Origin: Pseudobythopirellula maris | Lineage (GTDB): Bacteria; Planctomycetota; Planctomycetia; Pirellulales; Lacipirellulaceae | Length of the DNA: 64,000 nucleotides | Assembly (NCBI RefSeq): GCF_007859945.1 | Contig: NZ_SJPQ01000001.1 | Location: forward strand, 1,762,489-1,826,488 | Reading direction: 5' to 3' | In this document: piece by piece, positions 54,508 through 64,000 of the stretch | How the letters are laid out: the number at the start of each line of letters is the position of its first letter | Position numbering within the stretch: position 1 is the stretch's first letter | The notes under the pieces: generated by a model | What the model saw: the letters and a program-made list of their open reading frames with translations, nothing else | Database searches by the model: none | What the model was told of the DNA's origin: nothing | Made by a program: the position numbers and the translations under genes

Positions 54508-55535
<1,028 letters not shown>

Positions 55536-55741
55536 GGCGTCTGCTCGGTCGGTGCGCGGCGGGGGTCTCAAAAACCCGAGATCGCCCAAAGGAACGGAAC
55601 GGGTAAACCGGTCGTATGATTCTAAGGGCCACTCCCCGGCGGGCAAACGTGGCGGGTCGCCACGCTTCGCCTTAATGGGCCCCGAGCAAAAGAGTAAGCT
55701 ACTCGCTTTCCCTCCCAACCAACCATTCTCGGCGGCACGGC

Positions 55742-58114
55742 ATGCGTAAGTCGCAGCGAACGACCTTCGTGACGGTCCTGCTGATCGCGGCGACTTTGTG
55801 GGCCCCGCCCGCCCGCGCACAGCGGATGGGGCGGCTCGACGAGGAGCCGCTCGACGCCGCCCGCGTGCTGCTGGCCATCGACCGCGGCGTGGAGTACATC
55901 CGCCGCGAGCAAACGCCGCGCGGCTCGTGGCCCGAGCTCACGGGCTACCCCGGCGGAGTGACCTCGCTCTGCACGCTCGCGCTCCTCAGCGCGGGGGTCG
56001 AGCCGACCGACCCCTCGATCCGCCGCGCGCTCGACTACCTGCGCTCGATCGAGACGAGCAAGACTTACACCGTGGCGATGCAGACGATGGCGCTCGCCGC
56101 AGCCGAGCCGAAACGCGACTTGGTGACGATCCAACGCAACGTCCGCTGGCTCGAAGTCGCCCAGGTCAAGGACGACGCCGAACGGGCCGGCTCGTGGACG
56201 TACGACCAGAGCAAGATCGGCCCGGACAACAGCAACACCCAGTTCGCCATGCTCGCCCTCTACGAGGCGCAGCGGGCGGGCGCCCGCGTGCAGCCCGAAA
56301 CCTGGCGCCGGTCGCTCGCCTACTGGCGCCGCACCCAAAAGCCGAACGGCTCTTGGGGCTACAAGCCGGGCGAGAAGAGCACCGGCAGCATGACCTGCGC
56401 CGGCATCGGAGCCGTGACGATCGCCATGCTGGCGGTCGAGGACCTCGACGCCCGGGTGCGGGGCGGCCGCGTCGAGTGCTGCCTGCCGCACGACGACGAC
56501 GCCACGATCGACCGCGCCGCCAACTGGCTTTCGCGCAACTTCTCCGTGCGTCGCAACCCGGGCGAGACCGTCGGCGAGATGTGGCAGTTCTATTATCTCT
56601 ACGGCCTGGAGCGCGCCGGCCGGCTCACCAACCAGCGCTTCTTCGGCGAGCACGACTGGTACCGCGAAGGGACCGCCTACTTGGTGAACGCCCAAGACTC
56701 GCTGGCGCACTCCTGGACCGGGTCGCTGATCGAGGCGAACTCGGTGGTCGCCTCGTCGTTCGCCCTGCTGTTCCTGTCGAAGGGACGGCGGCCGATCTTG
56801 CTGGGCAAGCTCAAACATGGCGCCGACGCGGGTGGCGAATCGGCCTGGAACAGCCACCGGCTCGACGCCGAGCACCTCACCGAGCGCGCCGCCAAGGCGT
56901 GGCGGCTGCCGATGACCTGGCAGGTGATCGACGCCCAGGAGGCCGAGGTCGACGACCTGTTGCAGGCCCCCGTGCTCTACGTCAGCGGCAGCCAAGCCGC
57001 CGACCTGCTGCCGCACGCCCCGAAGCTACGCGCCTACCTCGACCGCGGCGGCTTCGTGTTCGCCGAGGCGAGCTGCGGCGACCCGAGCGGCTTCCTCCGA
57101 GACTTCGAGCGTTTGATCGCCGCGGTGTTCCCCGAGCCGGAGCACCGCCTCGGCGCCGTCGGACCCGGCCACCCGCTCTGGCGGATGGAGCGTGTCGTGC
57201 GGCCCGACTCGCCCTACGCCGGGCGGCTGCGGTCGGTCGAGTATGGCTGCCGCACCTGCGTAGTGCTCTGCGAGGAGGACCTGTCGTGCTACTGGGAGCT
57301 CGACCGCCCGCAAGGCCTGGCGAGTTACCCGCCGGCCGTGCAGCGGCGTGTGGAAGACGCCGTCGATGTGGGCCTCAACGTGCTGGCCTACGCCACGAAC
57401 CGCGAGCCGAAGGGCAAGGAGCAGCTGCTCATCGCCCCGGCGGCCAACTTTGCGCTGGAGCGTGAGGGCGAGCGGTTCCTGCTCGAGGTGGCCAAGATCC
57501 AGCACGCGGGGGGCTGCAACGACGCCCCCGGCGCGCTGGCCAACCTGCTGCGGGCCGCCTCGCAGGGCGACGCCCGCCTGGCCATCTCGCCCGAGCCGAC
57601 GCCGCTCGGCCCCGGCGACCCGGAGCTCAAGAAGCACGTGCTGTCGTTCATGCACGGCCGCCGCGATTTCCGCTTCAGCGAGAACGAGCGGCTTGAGCTG
57701 AGGGAGTACCTCCAGAACGGCGGCACGCTGCTGGTCGATTCGATCTGCGCGAGCGAGGAGTTCTCCCGCGCGCTGCGGGCGGAGATGCGGGCCATCTTCC
57801 CCGATCGATCGTTGCGGCAGCTGCCCGCCGACGACCCGGTCTTCACAACCGCCTTTGGCGGCTACGACGTGCGCCGCGTCGAGCTGCGCGACCCTCAGCC
57901 CGGCCGCGCGGACGAGCCGCTAGCGGCGCGCACGCGTCGCGTGGCGCCGCGGTTCGAGGGGATCGAGATCGACGGCCGCTGGGCCGTGCTGTTCTCGCCG
58001 TACGACCTGAGCTGCGCCTTGGAGAGCCACGAGGCAATCGAATGCCGCGGCTACCGCAAGCAAGACGCGGCCCGACTAGGCGTGAACGTCCTACTCTACG
58101 TCGTGAACCAATAA
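55742..58114 (+). CDS. DUF4159 protein with prenyltransferase/terpenoid-cyclase-like repeats
   Basis: A 790-residue exported protein divergent from moxR. Signal peptide about 1-26 ([18 protein letters not shown]). Residues about 40-340 form an alpha-alpha toroid of the prenyltransferase/squalene-cyclase type ([37 protein letters not shown]). The last 400 residues contain two DUF4159 domains: one from about 400 ([35 protein letters not shown]) and one from about 640 ([20 protein letters not shown]). A DUF4159 protein beside MoxR, DUF58, BatA and VWA genes is the usual arrangement in planctomycetes and other phyla. Catalytic activity is unknown, and no DXDD or similar cyclase motif was seen. 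Confidence 0.88.
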   Translation: MRKSQRTTFVTVLLIAATLWAPPARAQRMGRLDEEPLDAARVLLAIDRGVEYIRREQTPRGSWPELTGYPGGVTSLCTLALLSAGVEPTDPSIRRALDYLRSIETSKTYTVAMQTMALAAAEPKRDLVTIQRNVRWLEVAQVKDDAERAGSWTYDQSKIGPDNSNTQFAMLALYEAQRAGARVQPETWRRSLAYWRRTQKPNGSWGYKPGEKSTGSMTCAGIGAVTIAMLAVEDLDARVRGGRVECCLPHDDDATIDRAANWLSRNFSVRRNPGETVGEMWQFYYLYGLERAGRLTNQRFFGEHDWYREGTAYLVNAQDSLAHSWTGSLIEANSVVASSFALLFLSKGRRPILLGKLKHGADAGGESAWNSHRLDAEHLTERAAKAWRLPMTWQVIDAQEAEVDDLLQAPVLYVSGSQAADLLPHAPKLRAYLDRGGFVFAEASCGDPSGFLRDFERLIAAVFPEPEHRLGAVGPGHPLWRMERVVRPDSPYAGRLRSVEYGCRTCVVLCEEDLSCYWELDRPQGLASYPPAVQRRVEDAVDVGLNVLAYATNREPKGKEQLLIAPAANFALEREGERFLLEVAKIQHAGGCNDAPGALANLLRAASQGDARLAISPEPTPLGPGDPELKKHVLSFMHGRRDFRFSENERLELREYLQNGGTLLVDSICASEEFSRALRAEMRAIFPDRSLRQLPADDPVFTTAFGGYDVRRVELRDPQPGRADEPLAARTRRVAPRFEGIEIDGRWAVLFSPYDLSCALESHEAIECRGYRKQDAARLGVNVLLYVVNQ

Positions 58115-58399
58115 GGCGATCCGGCGACGCGAGTCGCCGGAGTCCCCACCGCACCGTTGGACAAAAGCCTCACGCGAAGACGCGAAGTCGCAAAGAACAA
58201 TCGGGATGTGGGAGGCGTCTCCGACGCCGATAGCGGCACGCCAGCCGCTCCTTGCTAGCAGCGATTATCGGCGTCGCAGACGCCTCCCACAGCCTTGTCG
58301 CTTTGTCTTGCTTTCTCTTCGCGTCTTTGCGCCTTTGCGTGAGCTCCCTGGCTAGGCCTTCGCGTGAGGGGCTCAGGCGACTCGCGTCGCCGGCTCGCC
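58115..58399. repeat. Three nested inverted repeats between DUF4159 gene and lptD
   Basis: Outer arms 58115-58138/58376-58399 match with one mismatch over 24 bp. Middle arms 58169-58196 and about 58314-58343 match loosely (about 5 mismatches in 28). Inner arms 58207-58232/58266-58291 match with one mismatch over 26 bp. They are centred on about the same point (58250), giving one large cruciform-capable unit right after the DUF4159 stop codon. No gene is seen in 58115-58557. Confidence 0.85.
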
Positions 58400-58557
58400 G
58401 AGTGTGCTAGCGTTGCTAAGCTCTTCTCTGGCAACGCTTTCCCGCCGGCGCCAGCGGGGGGAACGCGTCTTGCTCCCCTCGGGGGGCCCTCCTATACTCC
58501 GCGCGATTATTTGCCGGGAGGGGTGCGCATGGATCGCGACCCACCACCTCTCGCACG

Positions 58558-61500
58558 ATGCAACGGCCACGGCACGGAAGCCCAATCATCCTCGCTGCGC
58601 TACAAAAGCTGCTCGGCGCTACGCTCCTGGCGATGCTCATCGCCTGGGGATCGCTCACGCCGCGCGCGCTGGCCGAGGTCCGCTTCCCGCCGCCCGACCT
58701 GGCGGAGCCCGTGGCCATCGAGGCCGCCCGGGCCGAACGCTGGACCGAGGGGGGCCGCACCGCTTGGCGGCTCACCGGTGGGGTGAGGCTCGAGCAAGGC
58801 AACACGGTGTGGGCCGCTCCGAGCGCGGTCGTGTGGGTCGACGCCCCCGACTCGTTTGACACACCGACTCGGCTGACGCTGTACCTCGAAGGGACCGACG
58901 ACAAGCCGGTCCGCCGCGAGCTGCGCACCCGCTACCCCTCCGAAGGTTTCGCCGGGGTCGATGCGCCGCCGATCGCCAGCGAGGAATCGCCCGACTGGTT
59001 CGGCAGCCTCGAAAGCATCGGCGGCGTCGACTGGCGCACGCCCCCGCCCGCCGACACCCCCACCGACCCCGGGGGCGTGGTGGCCCGCGGGCGCGTGCGC
59101 TTGCTGGCCGAAGCGGGCGCGATGCCGCCGCGCGTCGACACCGCCGTCGAGCGGGCCGGCGCGACCGGCGAGAGCGAGGCCGCCATGCAGCGGGTCACGC
59201 CGGTGCAGTTTGGCCAGGTGGCGCCTCCGCCGGCGCCCGCGGCGGCGCTGACCAGCGGCTTCCGCCGCATCCACCTGCACTCGCGCGACGGCGCCGGGCT
59301 CAACGCCGAGGGGCTGCAGACGCCCGGCGGCGAGAGCGCGGCGGTGTTCATGGGGGGCATCAACATCGTGGTCGAGGGGATCGAGTCGCCCGAGCTGTCG
59401 CAAACGCTCGGCGGGGCCGACAGCGTTGACCTCGAGGCCGACCGGCTCGTGATGTGGACCGCCGGCGCCGACCAGCTGCGCGGCGGCCAGTTCCAGCAGC
59501 GCAGCGACACGCCGCTCGAGTTCTACATGGAGGGCAACATCGTCTTCCGCCAAGGCGAGCGGACCATCTACGCCGACCGCATGTACTACGACGCCCGCCG
59601 TCAGACGGGCGTCGTGCTGAACGCCGAGATCCTCACGCCGCTGCCCGAGATCGACGACTACCAGTACCGCGGCCTGGTGCGGCTGAAGGCCGCCGCGCTG
59701 AGGCAGCTCGACGCCTCGCGGTTCGTGGCGGACGACGCGGTGTTCACCACCAGCCGGCTGGAGAACCCGAGCTACAGCCTGCGCTCCGACCAGATCATGT
59801 TCGAGGACTCGCAGCGGCCGTTGATCGACCCGGTCACCGGGCAGCAACGCGTGGATCCTTACACCGGGGCGCCGCAGTTCGCCCACCGCCAGGTCGCCAC
59901 GAGCGAGGGCAACCGGGTGCTCATCGGGAACACGCCGATCCTGTATTGGCCCACGATCCGCACCGACCTGGAGGAGCCGTCGTTCTATGTGAAGGACTTC
60001 CGCGTGCGGAGCGACAGCGTGTTCGGCGTGCAGGTGCTCACCGAGTTCGACGTGCACCAGCTGCTCGGCGCCGAGAAGCCGCCCGGCGCCGACTGGGGGC
60101 TCAACCTCGACTACATGAACGAGCGCGGCTTGGGCTACGGCACGAACTACGAGTACCGCGTCGACGAGTTTTCCGGGTTCACCGGCCCGGCCAAGGGCCT
60201 GCTCGACGCCTGGGCGATCAACGACGACGGGACCGACAACCTCGGTCTCGGCCGCCGCAACATCGTGCCCGAACGCGGGTTCCGCGGCCGCGGCTTCTGG
60301 AACCACAAGCAGCACGTCACCGACGGCCTGCTCCAAGGCTGGGACGCCCAGGCCGAGGTCGGCTACCAAAGCGACCGCACGTTCCTCGAGCAGTACTACG
60401 AGCGTGAGTGGGACACGCTCAAAGACCAAACCACCGGCGCCCGATTCAAGCGGCGGCTCGACAACCAGTCGCTCTCGATCGAGGCCAACGTACGCGTCAA
60501 CGAGTTCTACACCGAGACGCAGTGGCTGCCGCGTTTGGACCACTACCTGATCGGGCAAGACTTGGGCATGGCCACTTGGTTCGCCCACTCGCAGGTTGGC
60601 TACGCCAAGTACGACGTGGCGAGTCAGCCGTCGAACGCCACGCTCGCCTCGACGTACAACGTGTTCCCCTGGGAGGGCAAGTTCGAGGGCGAGCGGGCCG
60701 TCACGCGGCAAGAGATCGACCTGCCGCTCAACTTCGATCCGGTGAAGGTCGTTCCGTTCTTCTTGGGCGAGGCGGCCCACTGGGGCTCGGACCTCACGCG
60801 CAACGACGAGCAGCGTTTGTACCTGCACACCGGCGTGCGGGCGAGCGTGCCGTTCTGGGCCGTGAACCCCGACATCCGCGACCCGCTGTTCAACCTCAAC
60901 GGCTTAGCCCACAAGGTCGTGCTCGAGGGCGAGATCTCGTACGCCGACGCCACGCGCAACGTCACCGGGCTGCCGCTCTACGACCAACTCGAAGACAACC
61001 CGTACGAGGAGATCCGCCGCCGGTTGTTCGGCCTGCCGCTCGCGGCGACCGACGACCCGCGGTTCTACCTCGTGCGGAGCGGCGAGCAGGGCTGGGTCAC
61101 CTCGCCCGTCACGGAGATCGCCGACGACCTGCAGGTCGCCCGCCTCGGCATGCGCCACCGCCTGCAAACCAAGCGCGGCCCGGCCGGCGCGGAGCACATC
61201 GTCGACTGGTTCACGTTCGACTCGAACGCCAGCTTCTACCCCGAGGCAGACCGCGACAACTTCGGCGAGTCGTTCGGCCTGATCGACTACGACATGAAGT
61301 GGCACATCGGCGACCGCTTCACGGTGCTCTCGGACGGCTTCACCGATCTGTTCGGCGACGGCCTGCGGACGATCGCGGGCGGTGTGTCGTTCAACCGGCC
61401 GTCGAGGGGCAACGTTTACGTGGGCTACCGCTCGATCCGCGGGCCGTTCGATTCCGACCTGCTGATCGCGCGGGTCAACTACCGCACGGGGCCGAAGTGG

Positions 61501-61734
61501 ATCGCCAGCGCCTCGGCGGTGGTCGACTTCGGCGACGCCGGCAACATCGGCCAGAACTTCGCCCTGAGCCGCATCGGCGAGTCGCTGATCGTGACCACCG
61601 GCATCTCGGTCGACGAGTCGAAGGGCAACGTGGGGCTCAACTTCATGGTCGAGCCACGCTTCATGCCAAGGCTGAACCTGACGCGGCGCACGGGGATCGA
61701 CGTGCCGCCCTCGGGGGCCTACGGGCTGGAGTGA
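58558..61734 (+). CDS. lptD: LPS-assembly protein LptD-like
   Basis: A 1058-residue exported protein. The N-terminus has a signal peptide (about 15-40: LLGATLLAMLIAWGSLTPRA, cleavage near ALA-EV). Residues about 300-470 contain an OstA/LptD-type core (DLEADRLVMWT, EFYMEGNIVFRQGERTIYAD, RMYYDARRQTGVVLNAEI). The C-terminal half is a beta-barrel sequence with amphipathic strands and many Tyr/Arg (QAEVGYQSDRTFLEQYYERE, FWNHKQHVTDG). In diderm bacteria LptD inserts LPS into the outer membrane. LptE and other Lpt genes are not in the window. The protein is longer than the E. coli homologue (784 residues) and has a Pro-rich insert (about 165-215). Confidence 0.82.
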   Translation: MQRPRHGSPIILAALQKLLGATLLAMLIAWGSLTPRALAEVRFPPPDLAEPVAIEAARAERWTEGGRTAWRLTGGVRLEQGNTVWAAPSAVVWVDAPDSFDTPTRLTLYLEGTDDKPVRRELRTRYPSEGFAGVDAPPIASEESPDWFGSLESIGGVDWRTPPPADTPTDPGGVVARGRVRLLAEAGAMPPRVDTAVERAGATGESEAAMQRVTPVQFGQVAPPPAPAAALTSGFRRIHLHSRDGAGLNAEGLQTPGGESAAVFMGGINIVVEGIESPELSQTLGGADSVDLEADRLVMWTAGADQLRGGQFQQRSDTPLEFYMEGNIVFRQGERTIYADRMYYDARRQTGVVLNAEILTPLPEIDDYQYRGLVRLKAAALRQLDASRFVADDAVFTTSRLENPSYSLRSDQIMFEDSQRPLIDPVTGQQRVDPYTGAPQFAHRQVATSEGNRVLIGNTPILYWPTIRTDLEEPSFYVKDFRVRSDSVFGVQVLTEFDVHQLLGAEKPPGADWGLNLDYMNERGLGYGTNYEYRVDEFSGFTGPAKGLLDAWAINDDGTDNLGLGRRNIVPERGFRGRGFWNHKQHVTDGLLQGWDAQAEVGYQSDRTFLEQYYEREWDTLKDQTTGARFKRRLDNQSLSIEANVRVNEFYTETQWLPRLDHYLIGQDLGMATWFAHSQVGYAKYDVASQPSNATLASTYNVFPWEGKFEGERAVTRQEIDLPLNFDPVKVVPFFLGEAAHWGSDLTRNDEQRLYLHTGVRASVPFWAVNPDIRDPLFNLNGLAHKVVLEGEISYADATRNVTGLPLYDQLEDNPYEEIRRRLFGLPLAATDDPRFYLVRSGEQGWVTSPVTEIADDLQVARLGMRHRLQTKRGPAGAEHIVDWFTFDSNASFYPEADRDNFGESFGLIDYDMKWHIGDRFTVLSDGFTDLFGDGLRTIAGGVSFNRPSRGNVYVGYRSIRGPFDSDLLIARVNYRTGPKWIASASAVVDFGDAGNIGQNFALSRIGESLIVTTGISVDESKGNVGLNFMVEPRFMPRLNLTRRTGIDVPPSGAYGLE

Positions 61735-61805
61735 GGGGAATTGGTCCCCAATAGCCGGGTCGATTTGACAAAGCCCGCCAGTGTCATACAATTAGTCAGT
61801 ACCGT

Positions 61806-62060
61806 ATGACATCCGTTGAGGACCTCTCTGTGGCGCGTATTGTTCAAGCCCGAGTCGATGACGACACCGACGCCCTCATCCAGGAGCTCAAGCTCCAAAC
61901 GGGTTGGAACGAGTCGGAACTGGTTCGCAACGGCATCGAGGCGCTCGTTCAGAAGCTGAGGCCCAAGAAACGCCGCCGTATCTCGGGGCTCGGCGCGTAC
62001 GATTCCGGCGTCACGGACCTCGGCTCCAACAAGAAGCACCTGGAAGGCTTCGGACGGTGA
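61806..62060 (+). CDS. Antitoxin of a VapBC-type pair
   Basis: An 84-residue protein. The segment ARIVQARVDDDTDALIQELK followed by WNESELVRNGIEALVQKL is typical of ribbon-helix-helix antitoxins. The C-terminus after about residue 52 (KKRRRISGLGAYDSG) is basic and probably wraps around the toxin. The stop overlaps the toxin start by 4 nt, as in most toxin-antitoxin pairs. An ATG at 61806 is used; no clear Shine-Dalgarno was seen. Confidence 0.85.
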   Translation: MTSVEDLSVARIVQARVDDDTDALIQELKLQTGWNESELVRNGIEALVQKLRPKKRRRISGLGAYDSGVTDLGSNKKHLEGFGR

Positions 62061-62473
62061 ACGCCCTGCTGCTGGACACCGGGGTGATCGTCGCCCTGCT
62101 CGATCGGCGCGAAGAGCACCACCGGCAATGCAACGAGCTCGTCATGAGCACCGAGGCGCTGATGATCACGTGCGAAGCGGTTATCACGGAGGCGTGCTTC
62201 CTGCTGCGCCGTGTCCCGGGCGCCGCGGACGACGTATTGGACAACGTGGAGCGTGGTGAATTCCAGATCCCCGCTCAACTCACCCCGCGGGTGAAGAGCG
62301 TTCGTCGCTTGATGAAAAAGTACGCCGACACGCCGATGGACTTCGCCGACGCCTGCCTGGTGGACCTCGCCAACGAGGCGGGCACGGGGCGCATCCTCAC
62401 GCTCGACCGCGACTTCCAGGTCTACCGCTGGGGCCGCAATCGCGCGTTCGAGTTGCTGGTTGATCTGGAGTGA
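62057..62473 (+). CDS. PIN-domain toxin (VapC-type)
   Basis: A 138-residue PIN-domain ribonuclease starting with GTG that overlaps the antitoxin stop. The acidic active-site residues are visible: Asp7 in LLLDTGV, Glu45 in AVITEACF, Asp98 in DFADACLV and Asp117/Asp119 in TLDRDF. PIN toxins bind two divalent metals and cut tRNA or other RNAs. Normal length for a VapC. The pair sits between lptD and a PEP-CTERM gene with no sign of mobility nearby. Confidence 0.9.
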   Translation: MNALLLDTGVIVALLDRREEHHRQCNELVMSTEALMITCEAVITEACFLLRRVPGAADDVLDNVERGEFQIPAQLTPRVKSVRRLMKKYADTPMDFADACLVDLANEAGTGRILTLDRDFQVYRWGRNRAFELLVDLE

Positions 62474-62474
62474 A

Positions 62475-63392
62475 TCATATACTCCGGCGACGATTTGCGA
62501 AAAAGCAAGCGCCAGCCATCGCCAACAGGGCCAACGCCCCCGGCTCGGGCACGCCGAAGGTGGGCGTGGCCAAAAAGCCGTAGGAGTATCTACCCGGAGA
62601 CACGAAGTTCGTTTGGCTGTACTCAACCACGACCTGAATCTCGGGACTGGGGTCGGCGTATTGCTGGGCCCACGGCTCTCCCGGTCGGGGAGCACCGATA
62701 CCCACGCCGAACATAGAATCCGACAACCCCTCGGCTAGCAAGCGCGAGAAAACGACTTCTGCGCCACCGCTCCCGGCACTTGAGAGCGAGACGCTCACGC
62801 TGTTGTCGTAGAGGCCTATATTGATGCTAGAATAAGCTCCTTCGAGCGGCACATACGACGGGTCGTCTGCTGGATCAATCGGCGGCTCTTGCGCCTGTGT
62901 GAAGTAGATGACGATCCCGCTTGGAGGAAGATTTCGGGCGTATTGCGTTAGGTGCGGAAACACCGGCGCAGGAGACAAATGGCCTGCCGAGTCGATCCTG
63001 ACAGTCCGGGGATAGTAGCTCGTTCTGACCCCAAACTCGTCCGCCGGCCCCAGCATCGGTGGGGCGAAGACCGTCACGCCGCCCGTCTCGGGGTCGTAGT
63101 CGAACTCCGGCCCTCCGCGGTACTCGGCCGCCGCCTTGGTCGACAGCACGGGGTCGATGAACTTGAGGTCTTGGTAGTCGGGGTCGTCGGCCTGGCTCTG
63201 CGGAGCCGTCGGCAAATCGGGCAACGTGATGATGAGGTCACTCAAGGAGACGGTGGTCGTCTCCGCCGCCGGCAGGCCGGTGAGCGCCCCGGTCATCGCG
63301 CTCTGCAAGCCGGCGTGAGCCGATTGCAACGGCGCGAGTGCTAGCAGGGCTCCCGAGAACAGAACCCGCAAAGAAAAAGGGGTGCGCAGCAT
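62475..63392 (-). CDS. PEP-CTERM exported protein
   Basis: A 305-residue exported protein, stop two bases after the VapC stop in convergent orientation. The ATG at 63392 gives a signal peptide (VLFSGALLALAPLQSAHAG). The middle is a beta-rich domain of unknown family with several DDPDYQD-type acidic turns. The C-terminus has FGVPEPGALALLAMAGACFF, then RRR: a PEP-CTERM signal. Unlike the three other PEP-CTERM genes in the window it has no dockerin loops. A GTG at 63398 is the alternative start. Confidence 0.82.
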   Translation of the reverse strand: MLRTPFSLRVLFSGALLALAPLQSAHAGLQSAMTGALTGLPAAETTTVSLSDLIITLPDLPTAPQSQADDPDYQDLKFIDPVLSTKAAAEYRGGPEFDYDPETGGVTVFAPPMLGPADEFGVRTSYYPRTVRIDSAGHLSPAPVFPHLTQYARNLPPSGIVIYFTQAQEPPIDPADDPSYVPLEGAYSSINIGLYDNSVSVSLSSAGSGGAEVVFSRLLAEGLSDSMFGVGIGAPRPGEPWAQQYADPSPEIQVVVEYSQTNFVSPGRYSYGFLATPTFGVPEPGALALLAMAGACFFANRRRSI

Positions 63393-63548
63393 CGTCACGT
63401 CTCACGACTGGTTTGGCCCCCCAGTCAGTGTGCATGATGGAGTTTATCGACTGCGGTAGATCTGCGACTTGAGCGGATTGATGCGCCAAGCCGTCCCCTT
63501 ACTCCGTGCGGGGCTCAGGCGCGGCGGTTGGCGACGCTCTTACAGCAC

Positions 63549-64000
63549 TCAGTCGAGCCAGTCCTGCGCCTCGAGCCGTTCCGGCACGTAGACCTCCGTC
63601 ACGTAGCTGATGTCCTTAGAAATCAGCGATTCGACTTCCAGCTTGAAGTCGTTGGTGAGCATCCGCTTGATCTCGGTCTGCCACTTCGGCTTTTTCTCAA
63701 ACCACGGGTACTTGGCGATCTGCTTGGCGCGTTTGCGGTCGCTGTCGGTCAGCGCGATCTTGACGCTCTCGCTCAGGTCGCAGCGGTCGTAGTCGATGCT
63801 CCTGAGGCCCAGGTACTTGGCCTCGGGGATCGCCATCCGCTGCGACTCGAACGCCAGGTTGATCGAGCCCTGCTTCAGCACGCTGTAGATGTAGTACCCC
63901 CACGGGTCGTTATCCAAGACGCAGTAGATCGGCAGCTTCAACTCGTTGTGCATGCGGTGCAGCAGCCGCCGCACGCCGCGCGGCGGCTGGCCGGCGCCGT
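63549..64000 (-). CDS. top6A: DNA topoisomerase VI subunit A, C-terminal part
   Basis: The last 150 residues of a Spo11-like topoisomerase VI A subunit; the gene continues beyond the right edge. The Toprim domain segment is visible: GQPPRGVRRLLHRM leads into VLDNDPWGYYIYSVLKQGS, where the acidic DND pair matches the Toprim DxD metal site, and PEAKYLGLRSIDY follows. The C-terminal helix is typical (KPKWQTEIKRMLTNDFKLEV, VTEVYVPERL). The N-terminal 5Y-CAP domain with the catalytic tyrosine is outside the window. Its B partner is at 11892-13925 on the opposite strand. Confidence 0.9.
   Translation of the reverse strand, partial: GAGQPPRGVRRLLHRMHNELKLPIYCVLDNDPWGYYIYSVLKQGSINLAFESQRMAIPEAKYLGLRSIDYDRCDLSESVKIALTDSDRKRAKQIAKYPWFEKKPKWQTEIKRMLTNDFKLEVESLISKDISYVTEVYVPERLEAQDWLD

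Noticed and set aside
58600-60828. 742-codon minus-strand frame opposite lptD
   Set aside because: Shadow of the LptD gene; composition typical of a high-GC antisense frame.

Overview
The window is high-GC bacterial chromosome that reads as Planctomycetota, most likely order Pirellulales and possibly Lacipirellulaceae (the family-level placement is inference). The evidence is the combination of a DUF1559 pseudopilin-like protein, PEP-CTERM exported proteins with dockerin-like calcium loops, tandem DUF1593 proteins, a MoxR/DUF58/BatA/DUF4159 cluster, BlaI plus M56 peptidase with a DUF1559 tail, an archaeal-type DNA topoisomerase VI, and many intergenic palindromes. No rRNA, tRNA, CRISPR array or prophage was recognised.

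Layout. 1-4.1 kb holds housekeeping genes: the 5' end of miaB, a 58-residue membrane protein, a membrane protein coupled to fmt, a class II photolyase and def. 4.2-10.6 kb is a six-gene operon: a von Willebrand A protein with a TonB-like N-terminal helix, a secreted protein, ExbB, two ExbD and an 824-residue periplasmic repeat protein. 10.6-14 kb has two small secreted proteins and top6B. 13.9-16 kb carries a MITE copy, a DUF892 remnant, a 44-residue DUF3309-like protein and a His-rich membrane protein. 16-30 kb is mainly exported proteins (three PEP-CTERM, one DUF1559, two DUF1593) plus a REP-associated tyrosine transposase with its REP hairpins. 29.8-30.7 kb is a patch of IS110 and IS66 remnants around a REP pair. 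31-36 kb holds a hybrid histidine kinase overlapped by a two-domain KaiC-like ATPase, then the main-type sigma factor. 37-48 kb has a glycosyltransferase, BlaI/M56-DUF1559, two methyltransferases, and two DUF697-type GTPases. 48.4 kb carries the second MITE copy. 48.7-58.1 kb is the MoxR-DUF58-BatA-VWA operon with a divergent DUF4159/terpenoid-cyclase-fold protein. 58.5-64 kb has LptD, a VapBC-type pair, another PEP-CTERM protein and the 3' part of top6A.

How the parts work together. The operon at 4.2-10.6 kb looks like a proton-motive-force machine in which a VWA protein takes the place of TonB/TolA. The cluster at 48.7-58.1 kb is a second VWA-based envelope system driven by a MoxR ATPase. 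Both subunits of topoisomerase VI are present but about 50 kb apart and on opposite strands. KaiC and the hybrid kinase overlap by 8 nt and probably form one signalling unit. Many intergenic gaps carry inverted repeats (119-184, 5226-5290, 7484-7561, 38872-38959, 44549-44660, 45198-45288, 46691-46763, 54247-54507, 58115-58399). A 157-bp MITE-like element occurs twice with about 97% identity.

Starts were chosen by hand from ribosome-binding sites, overlaps and family N-termini. Several genes use TTG or GTG. All family calls come from reading motifs, not from database searches.
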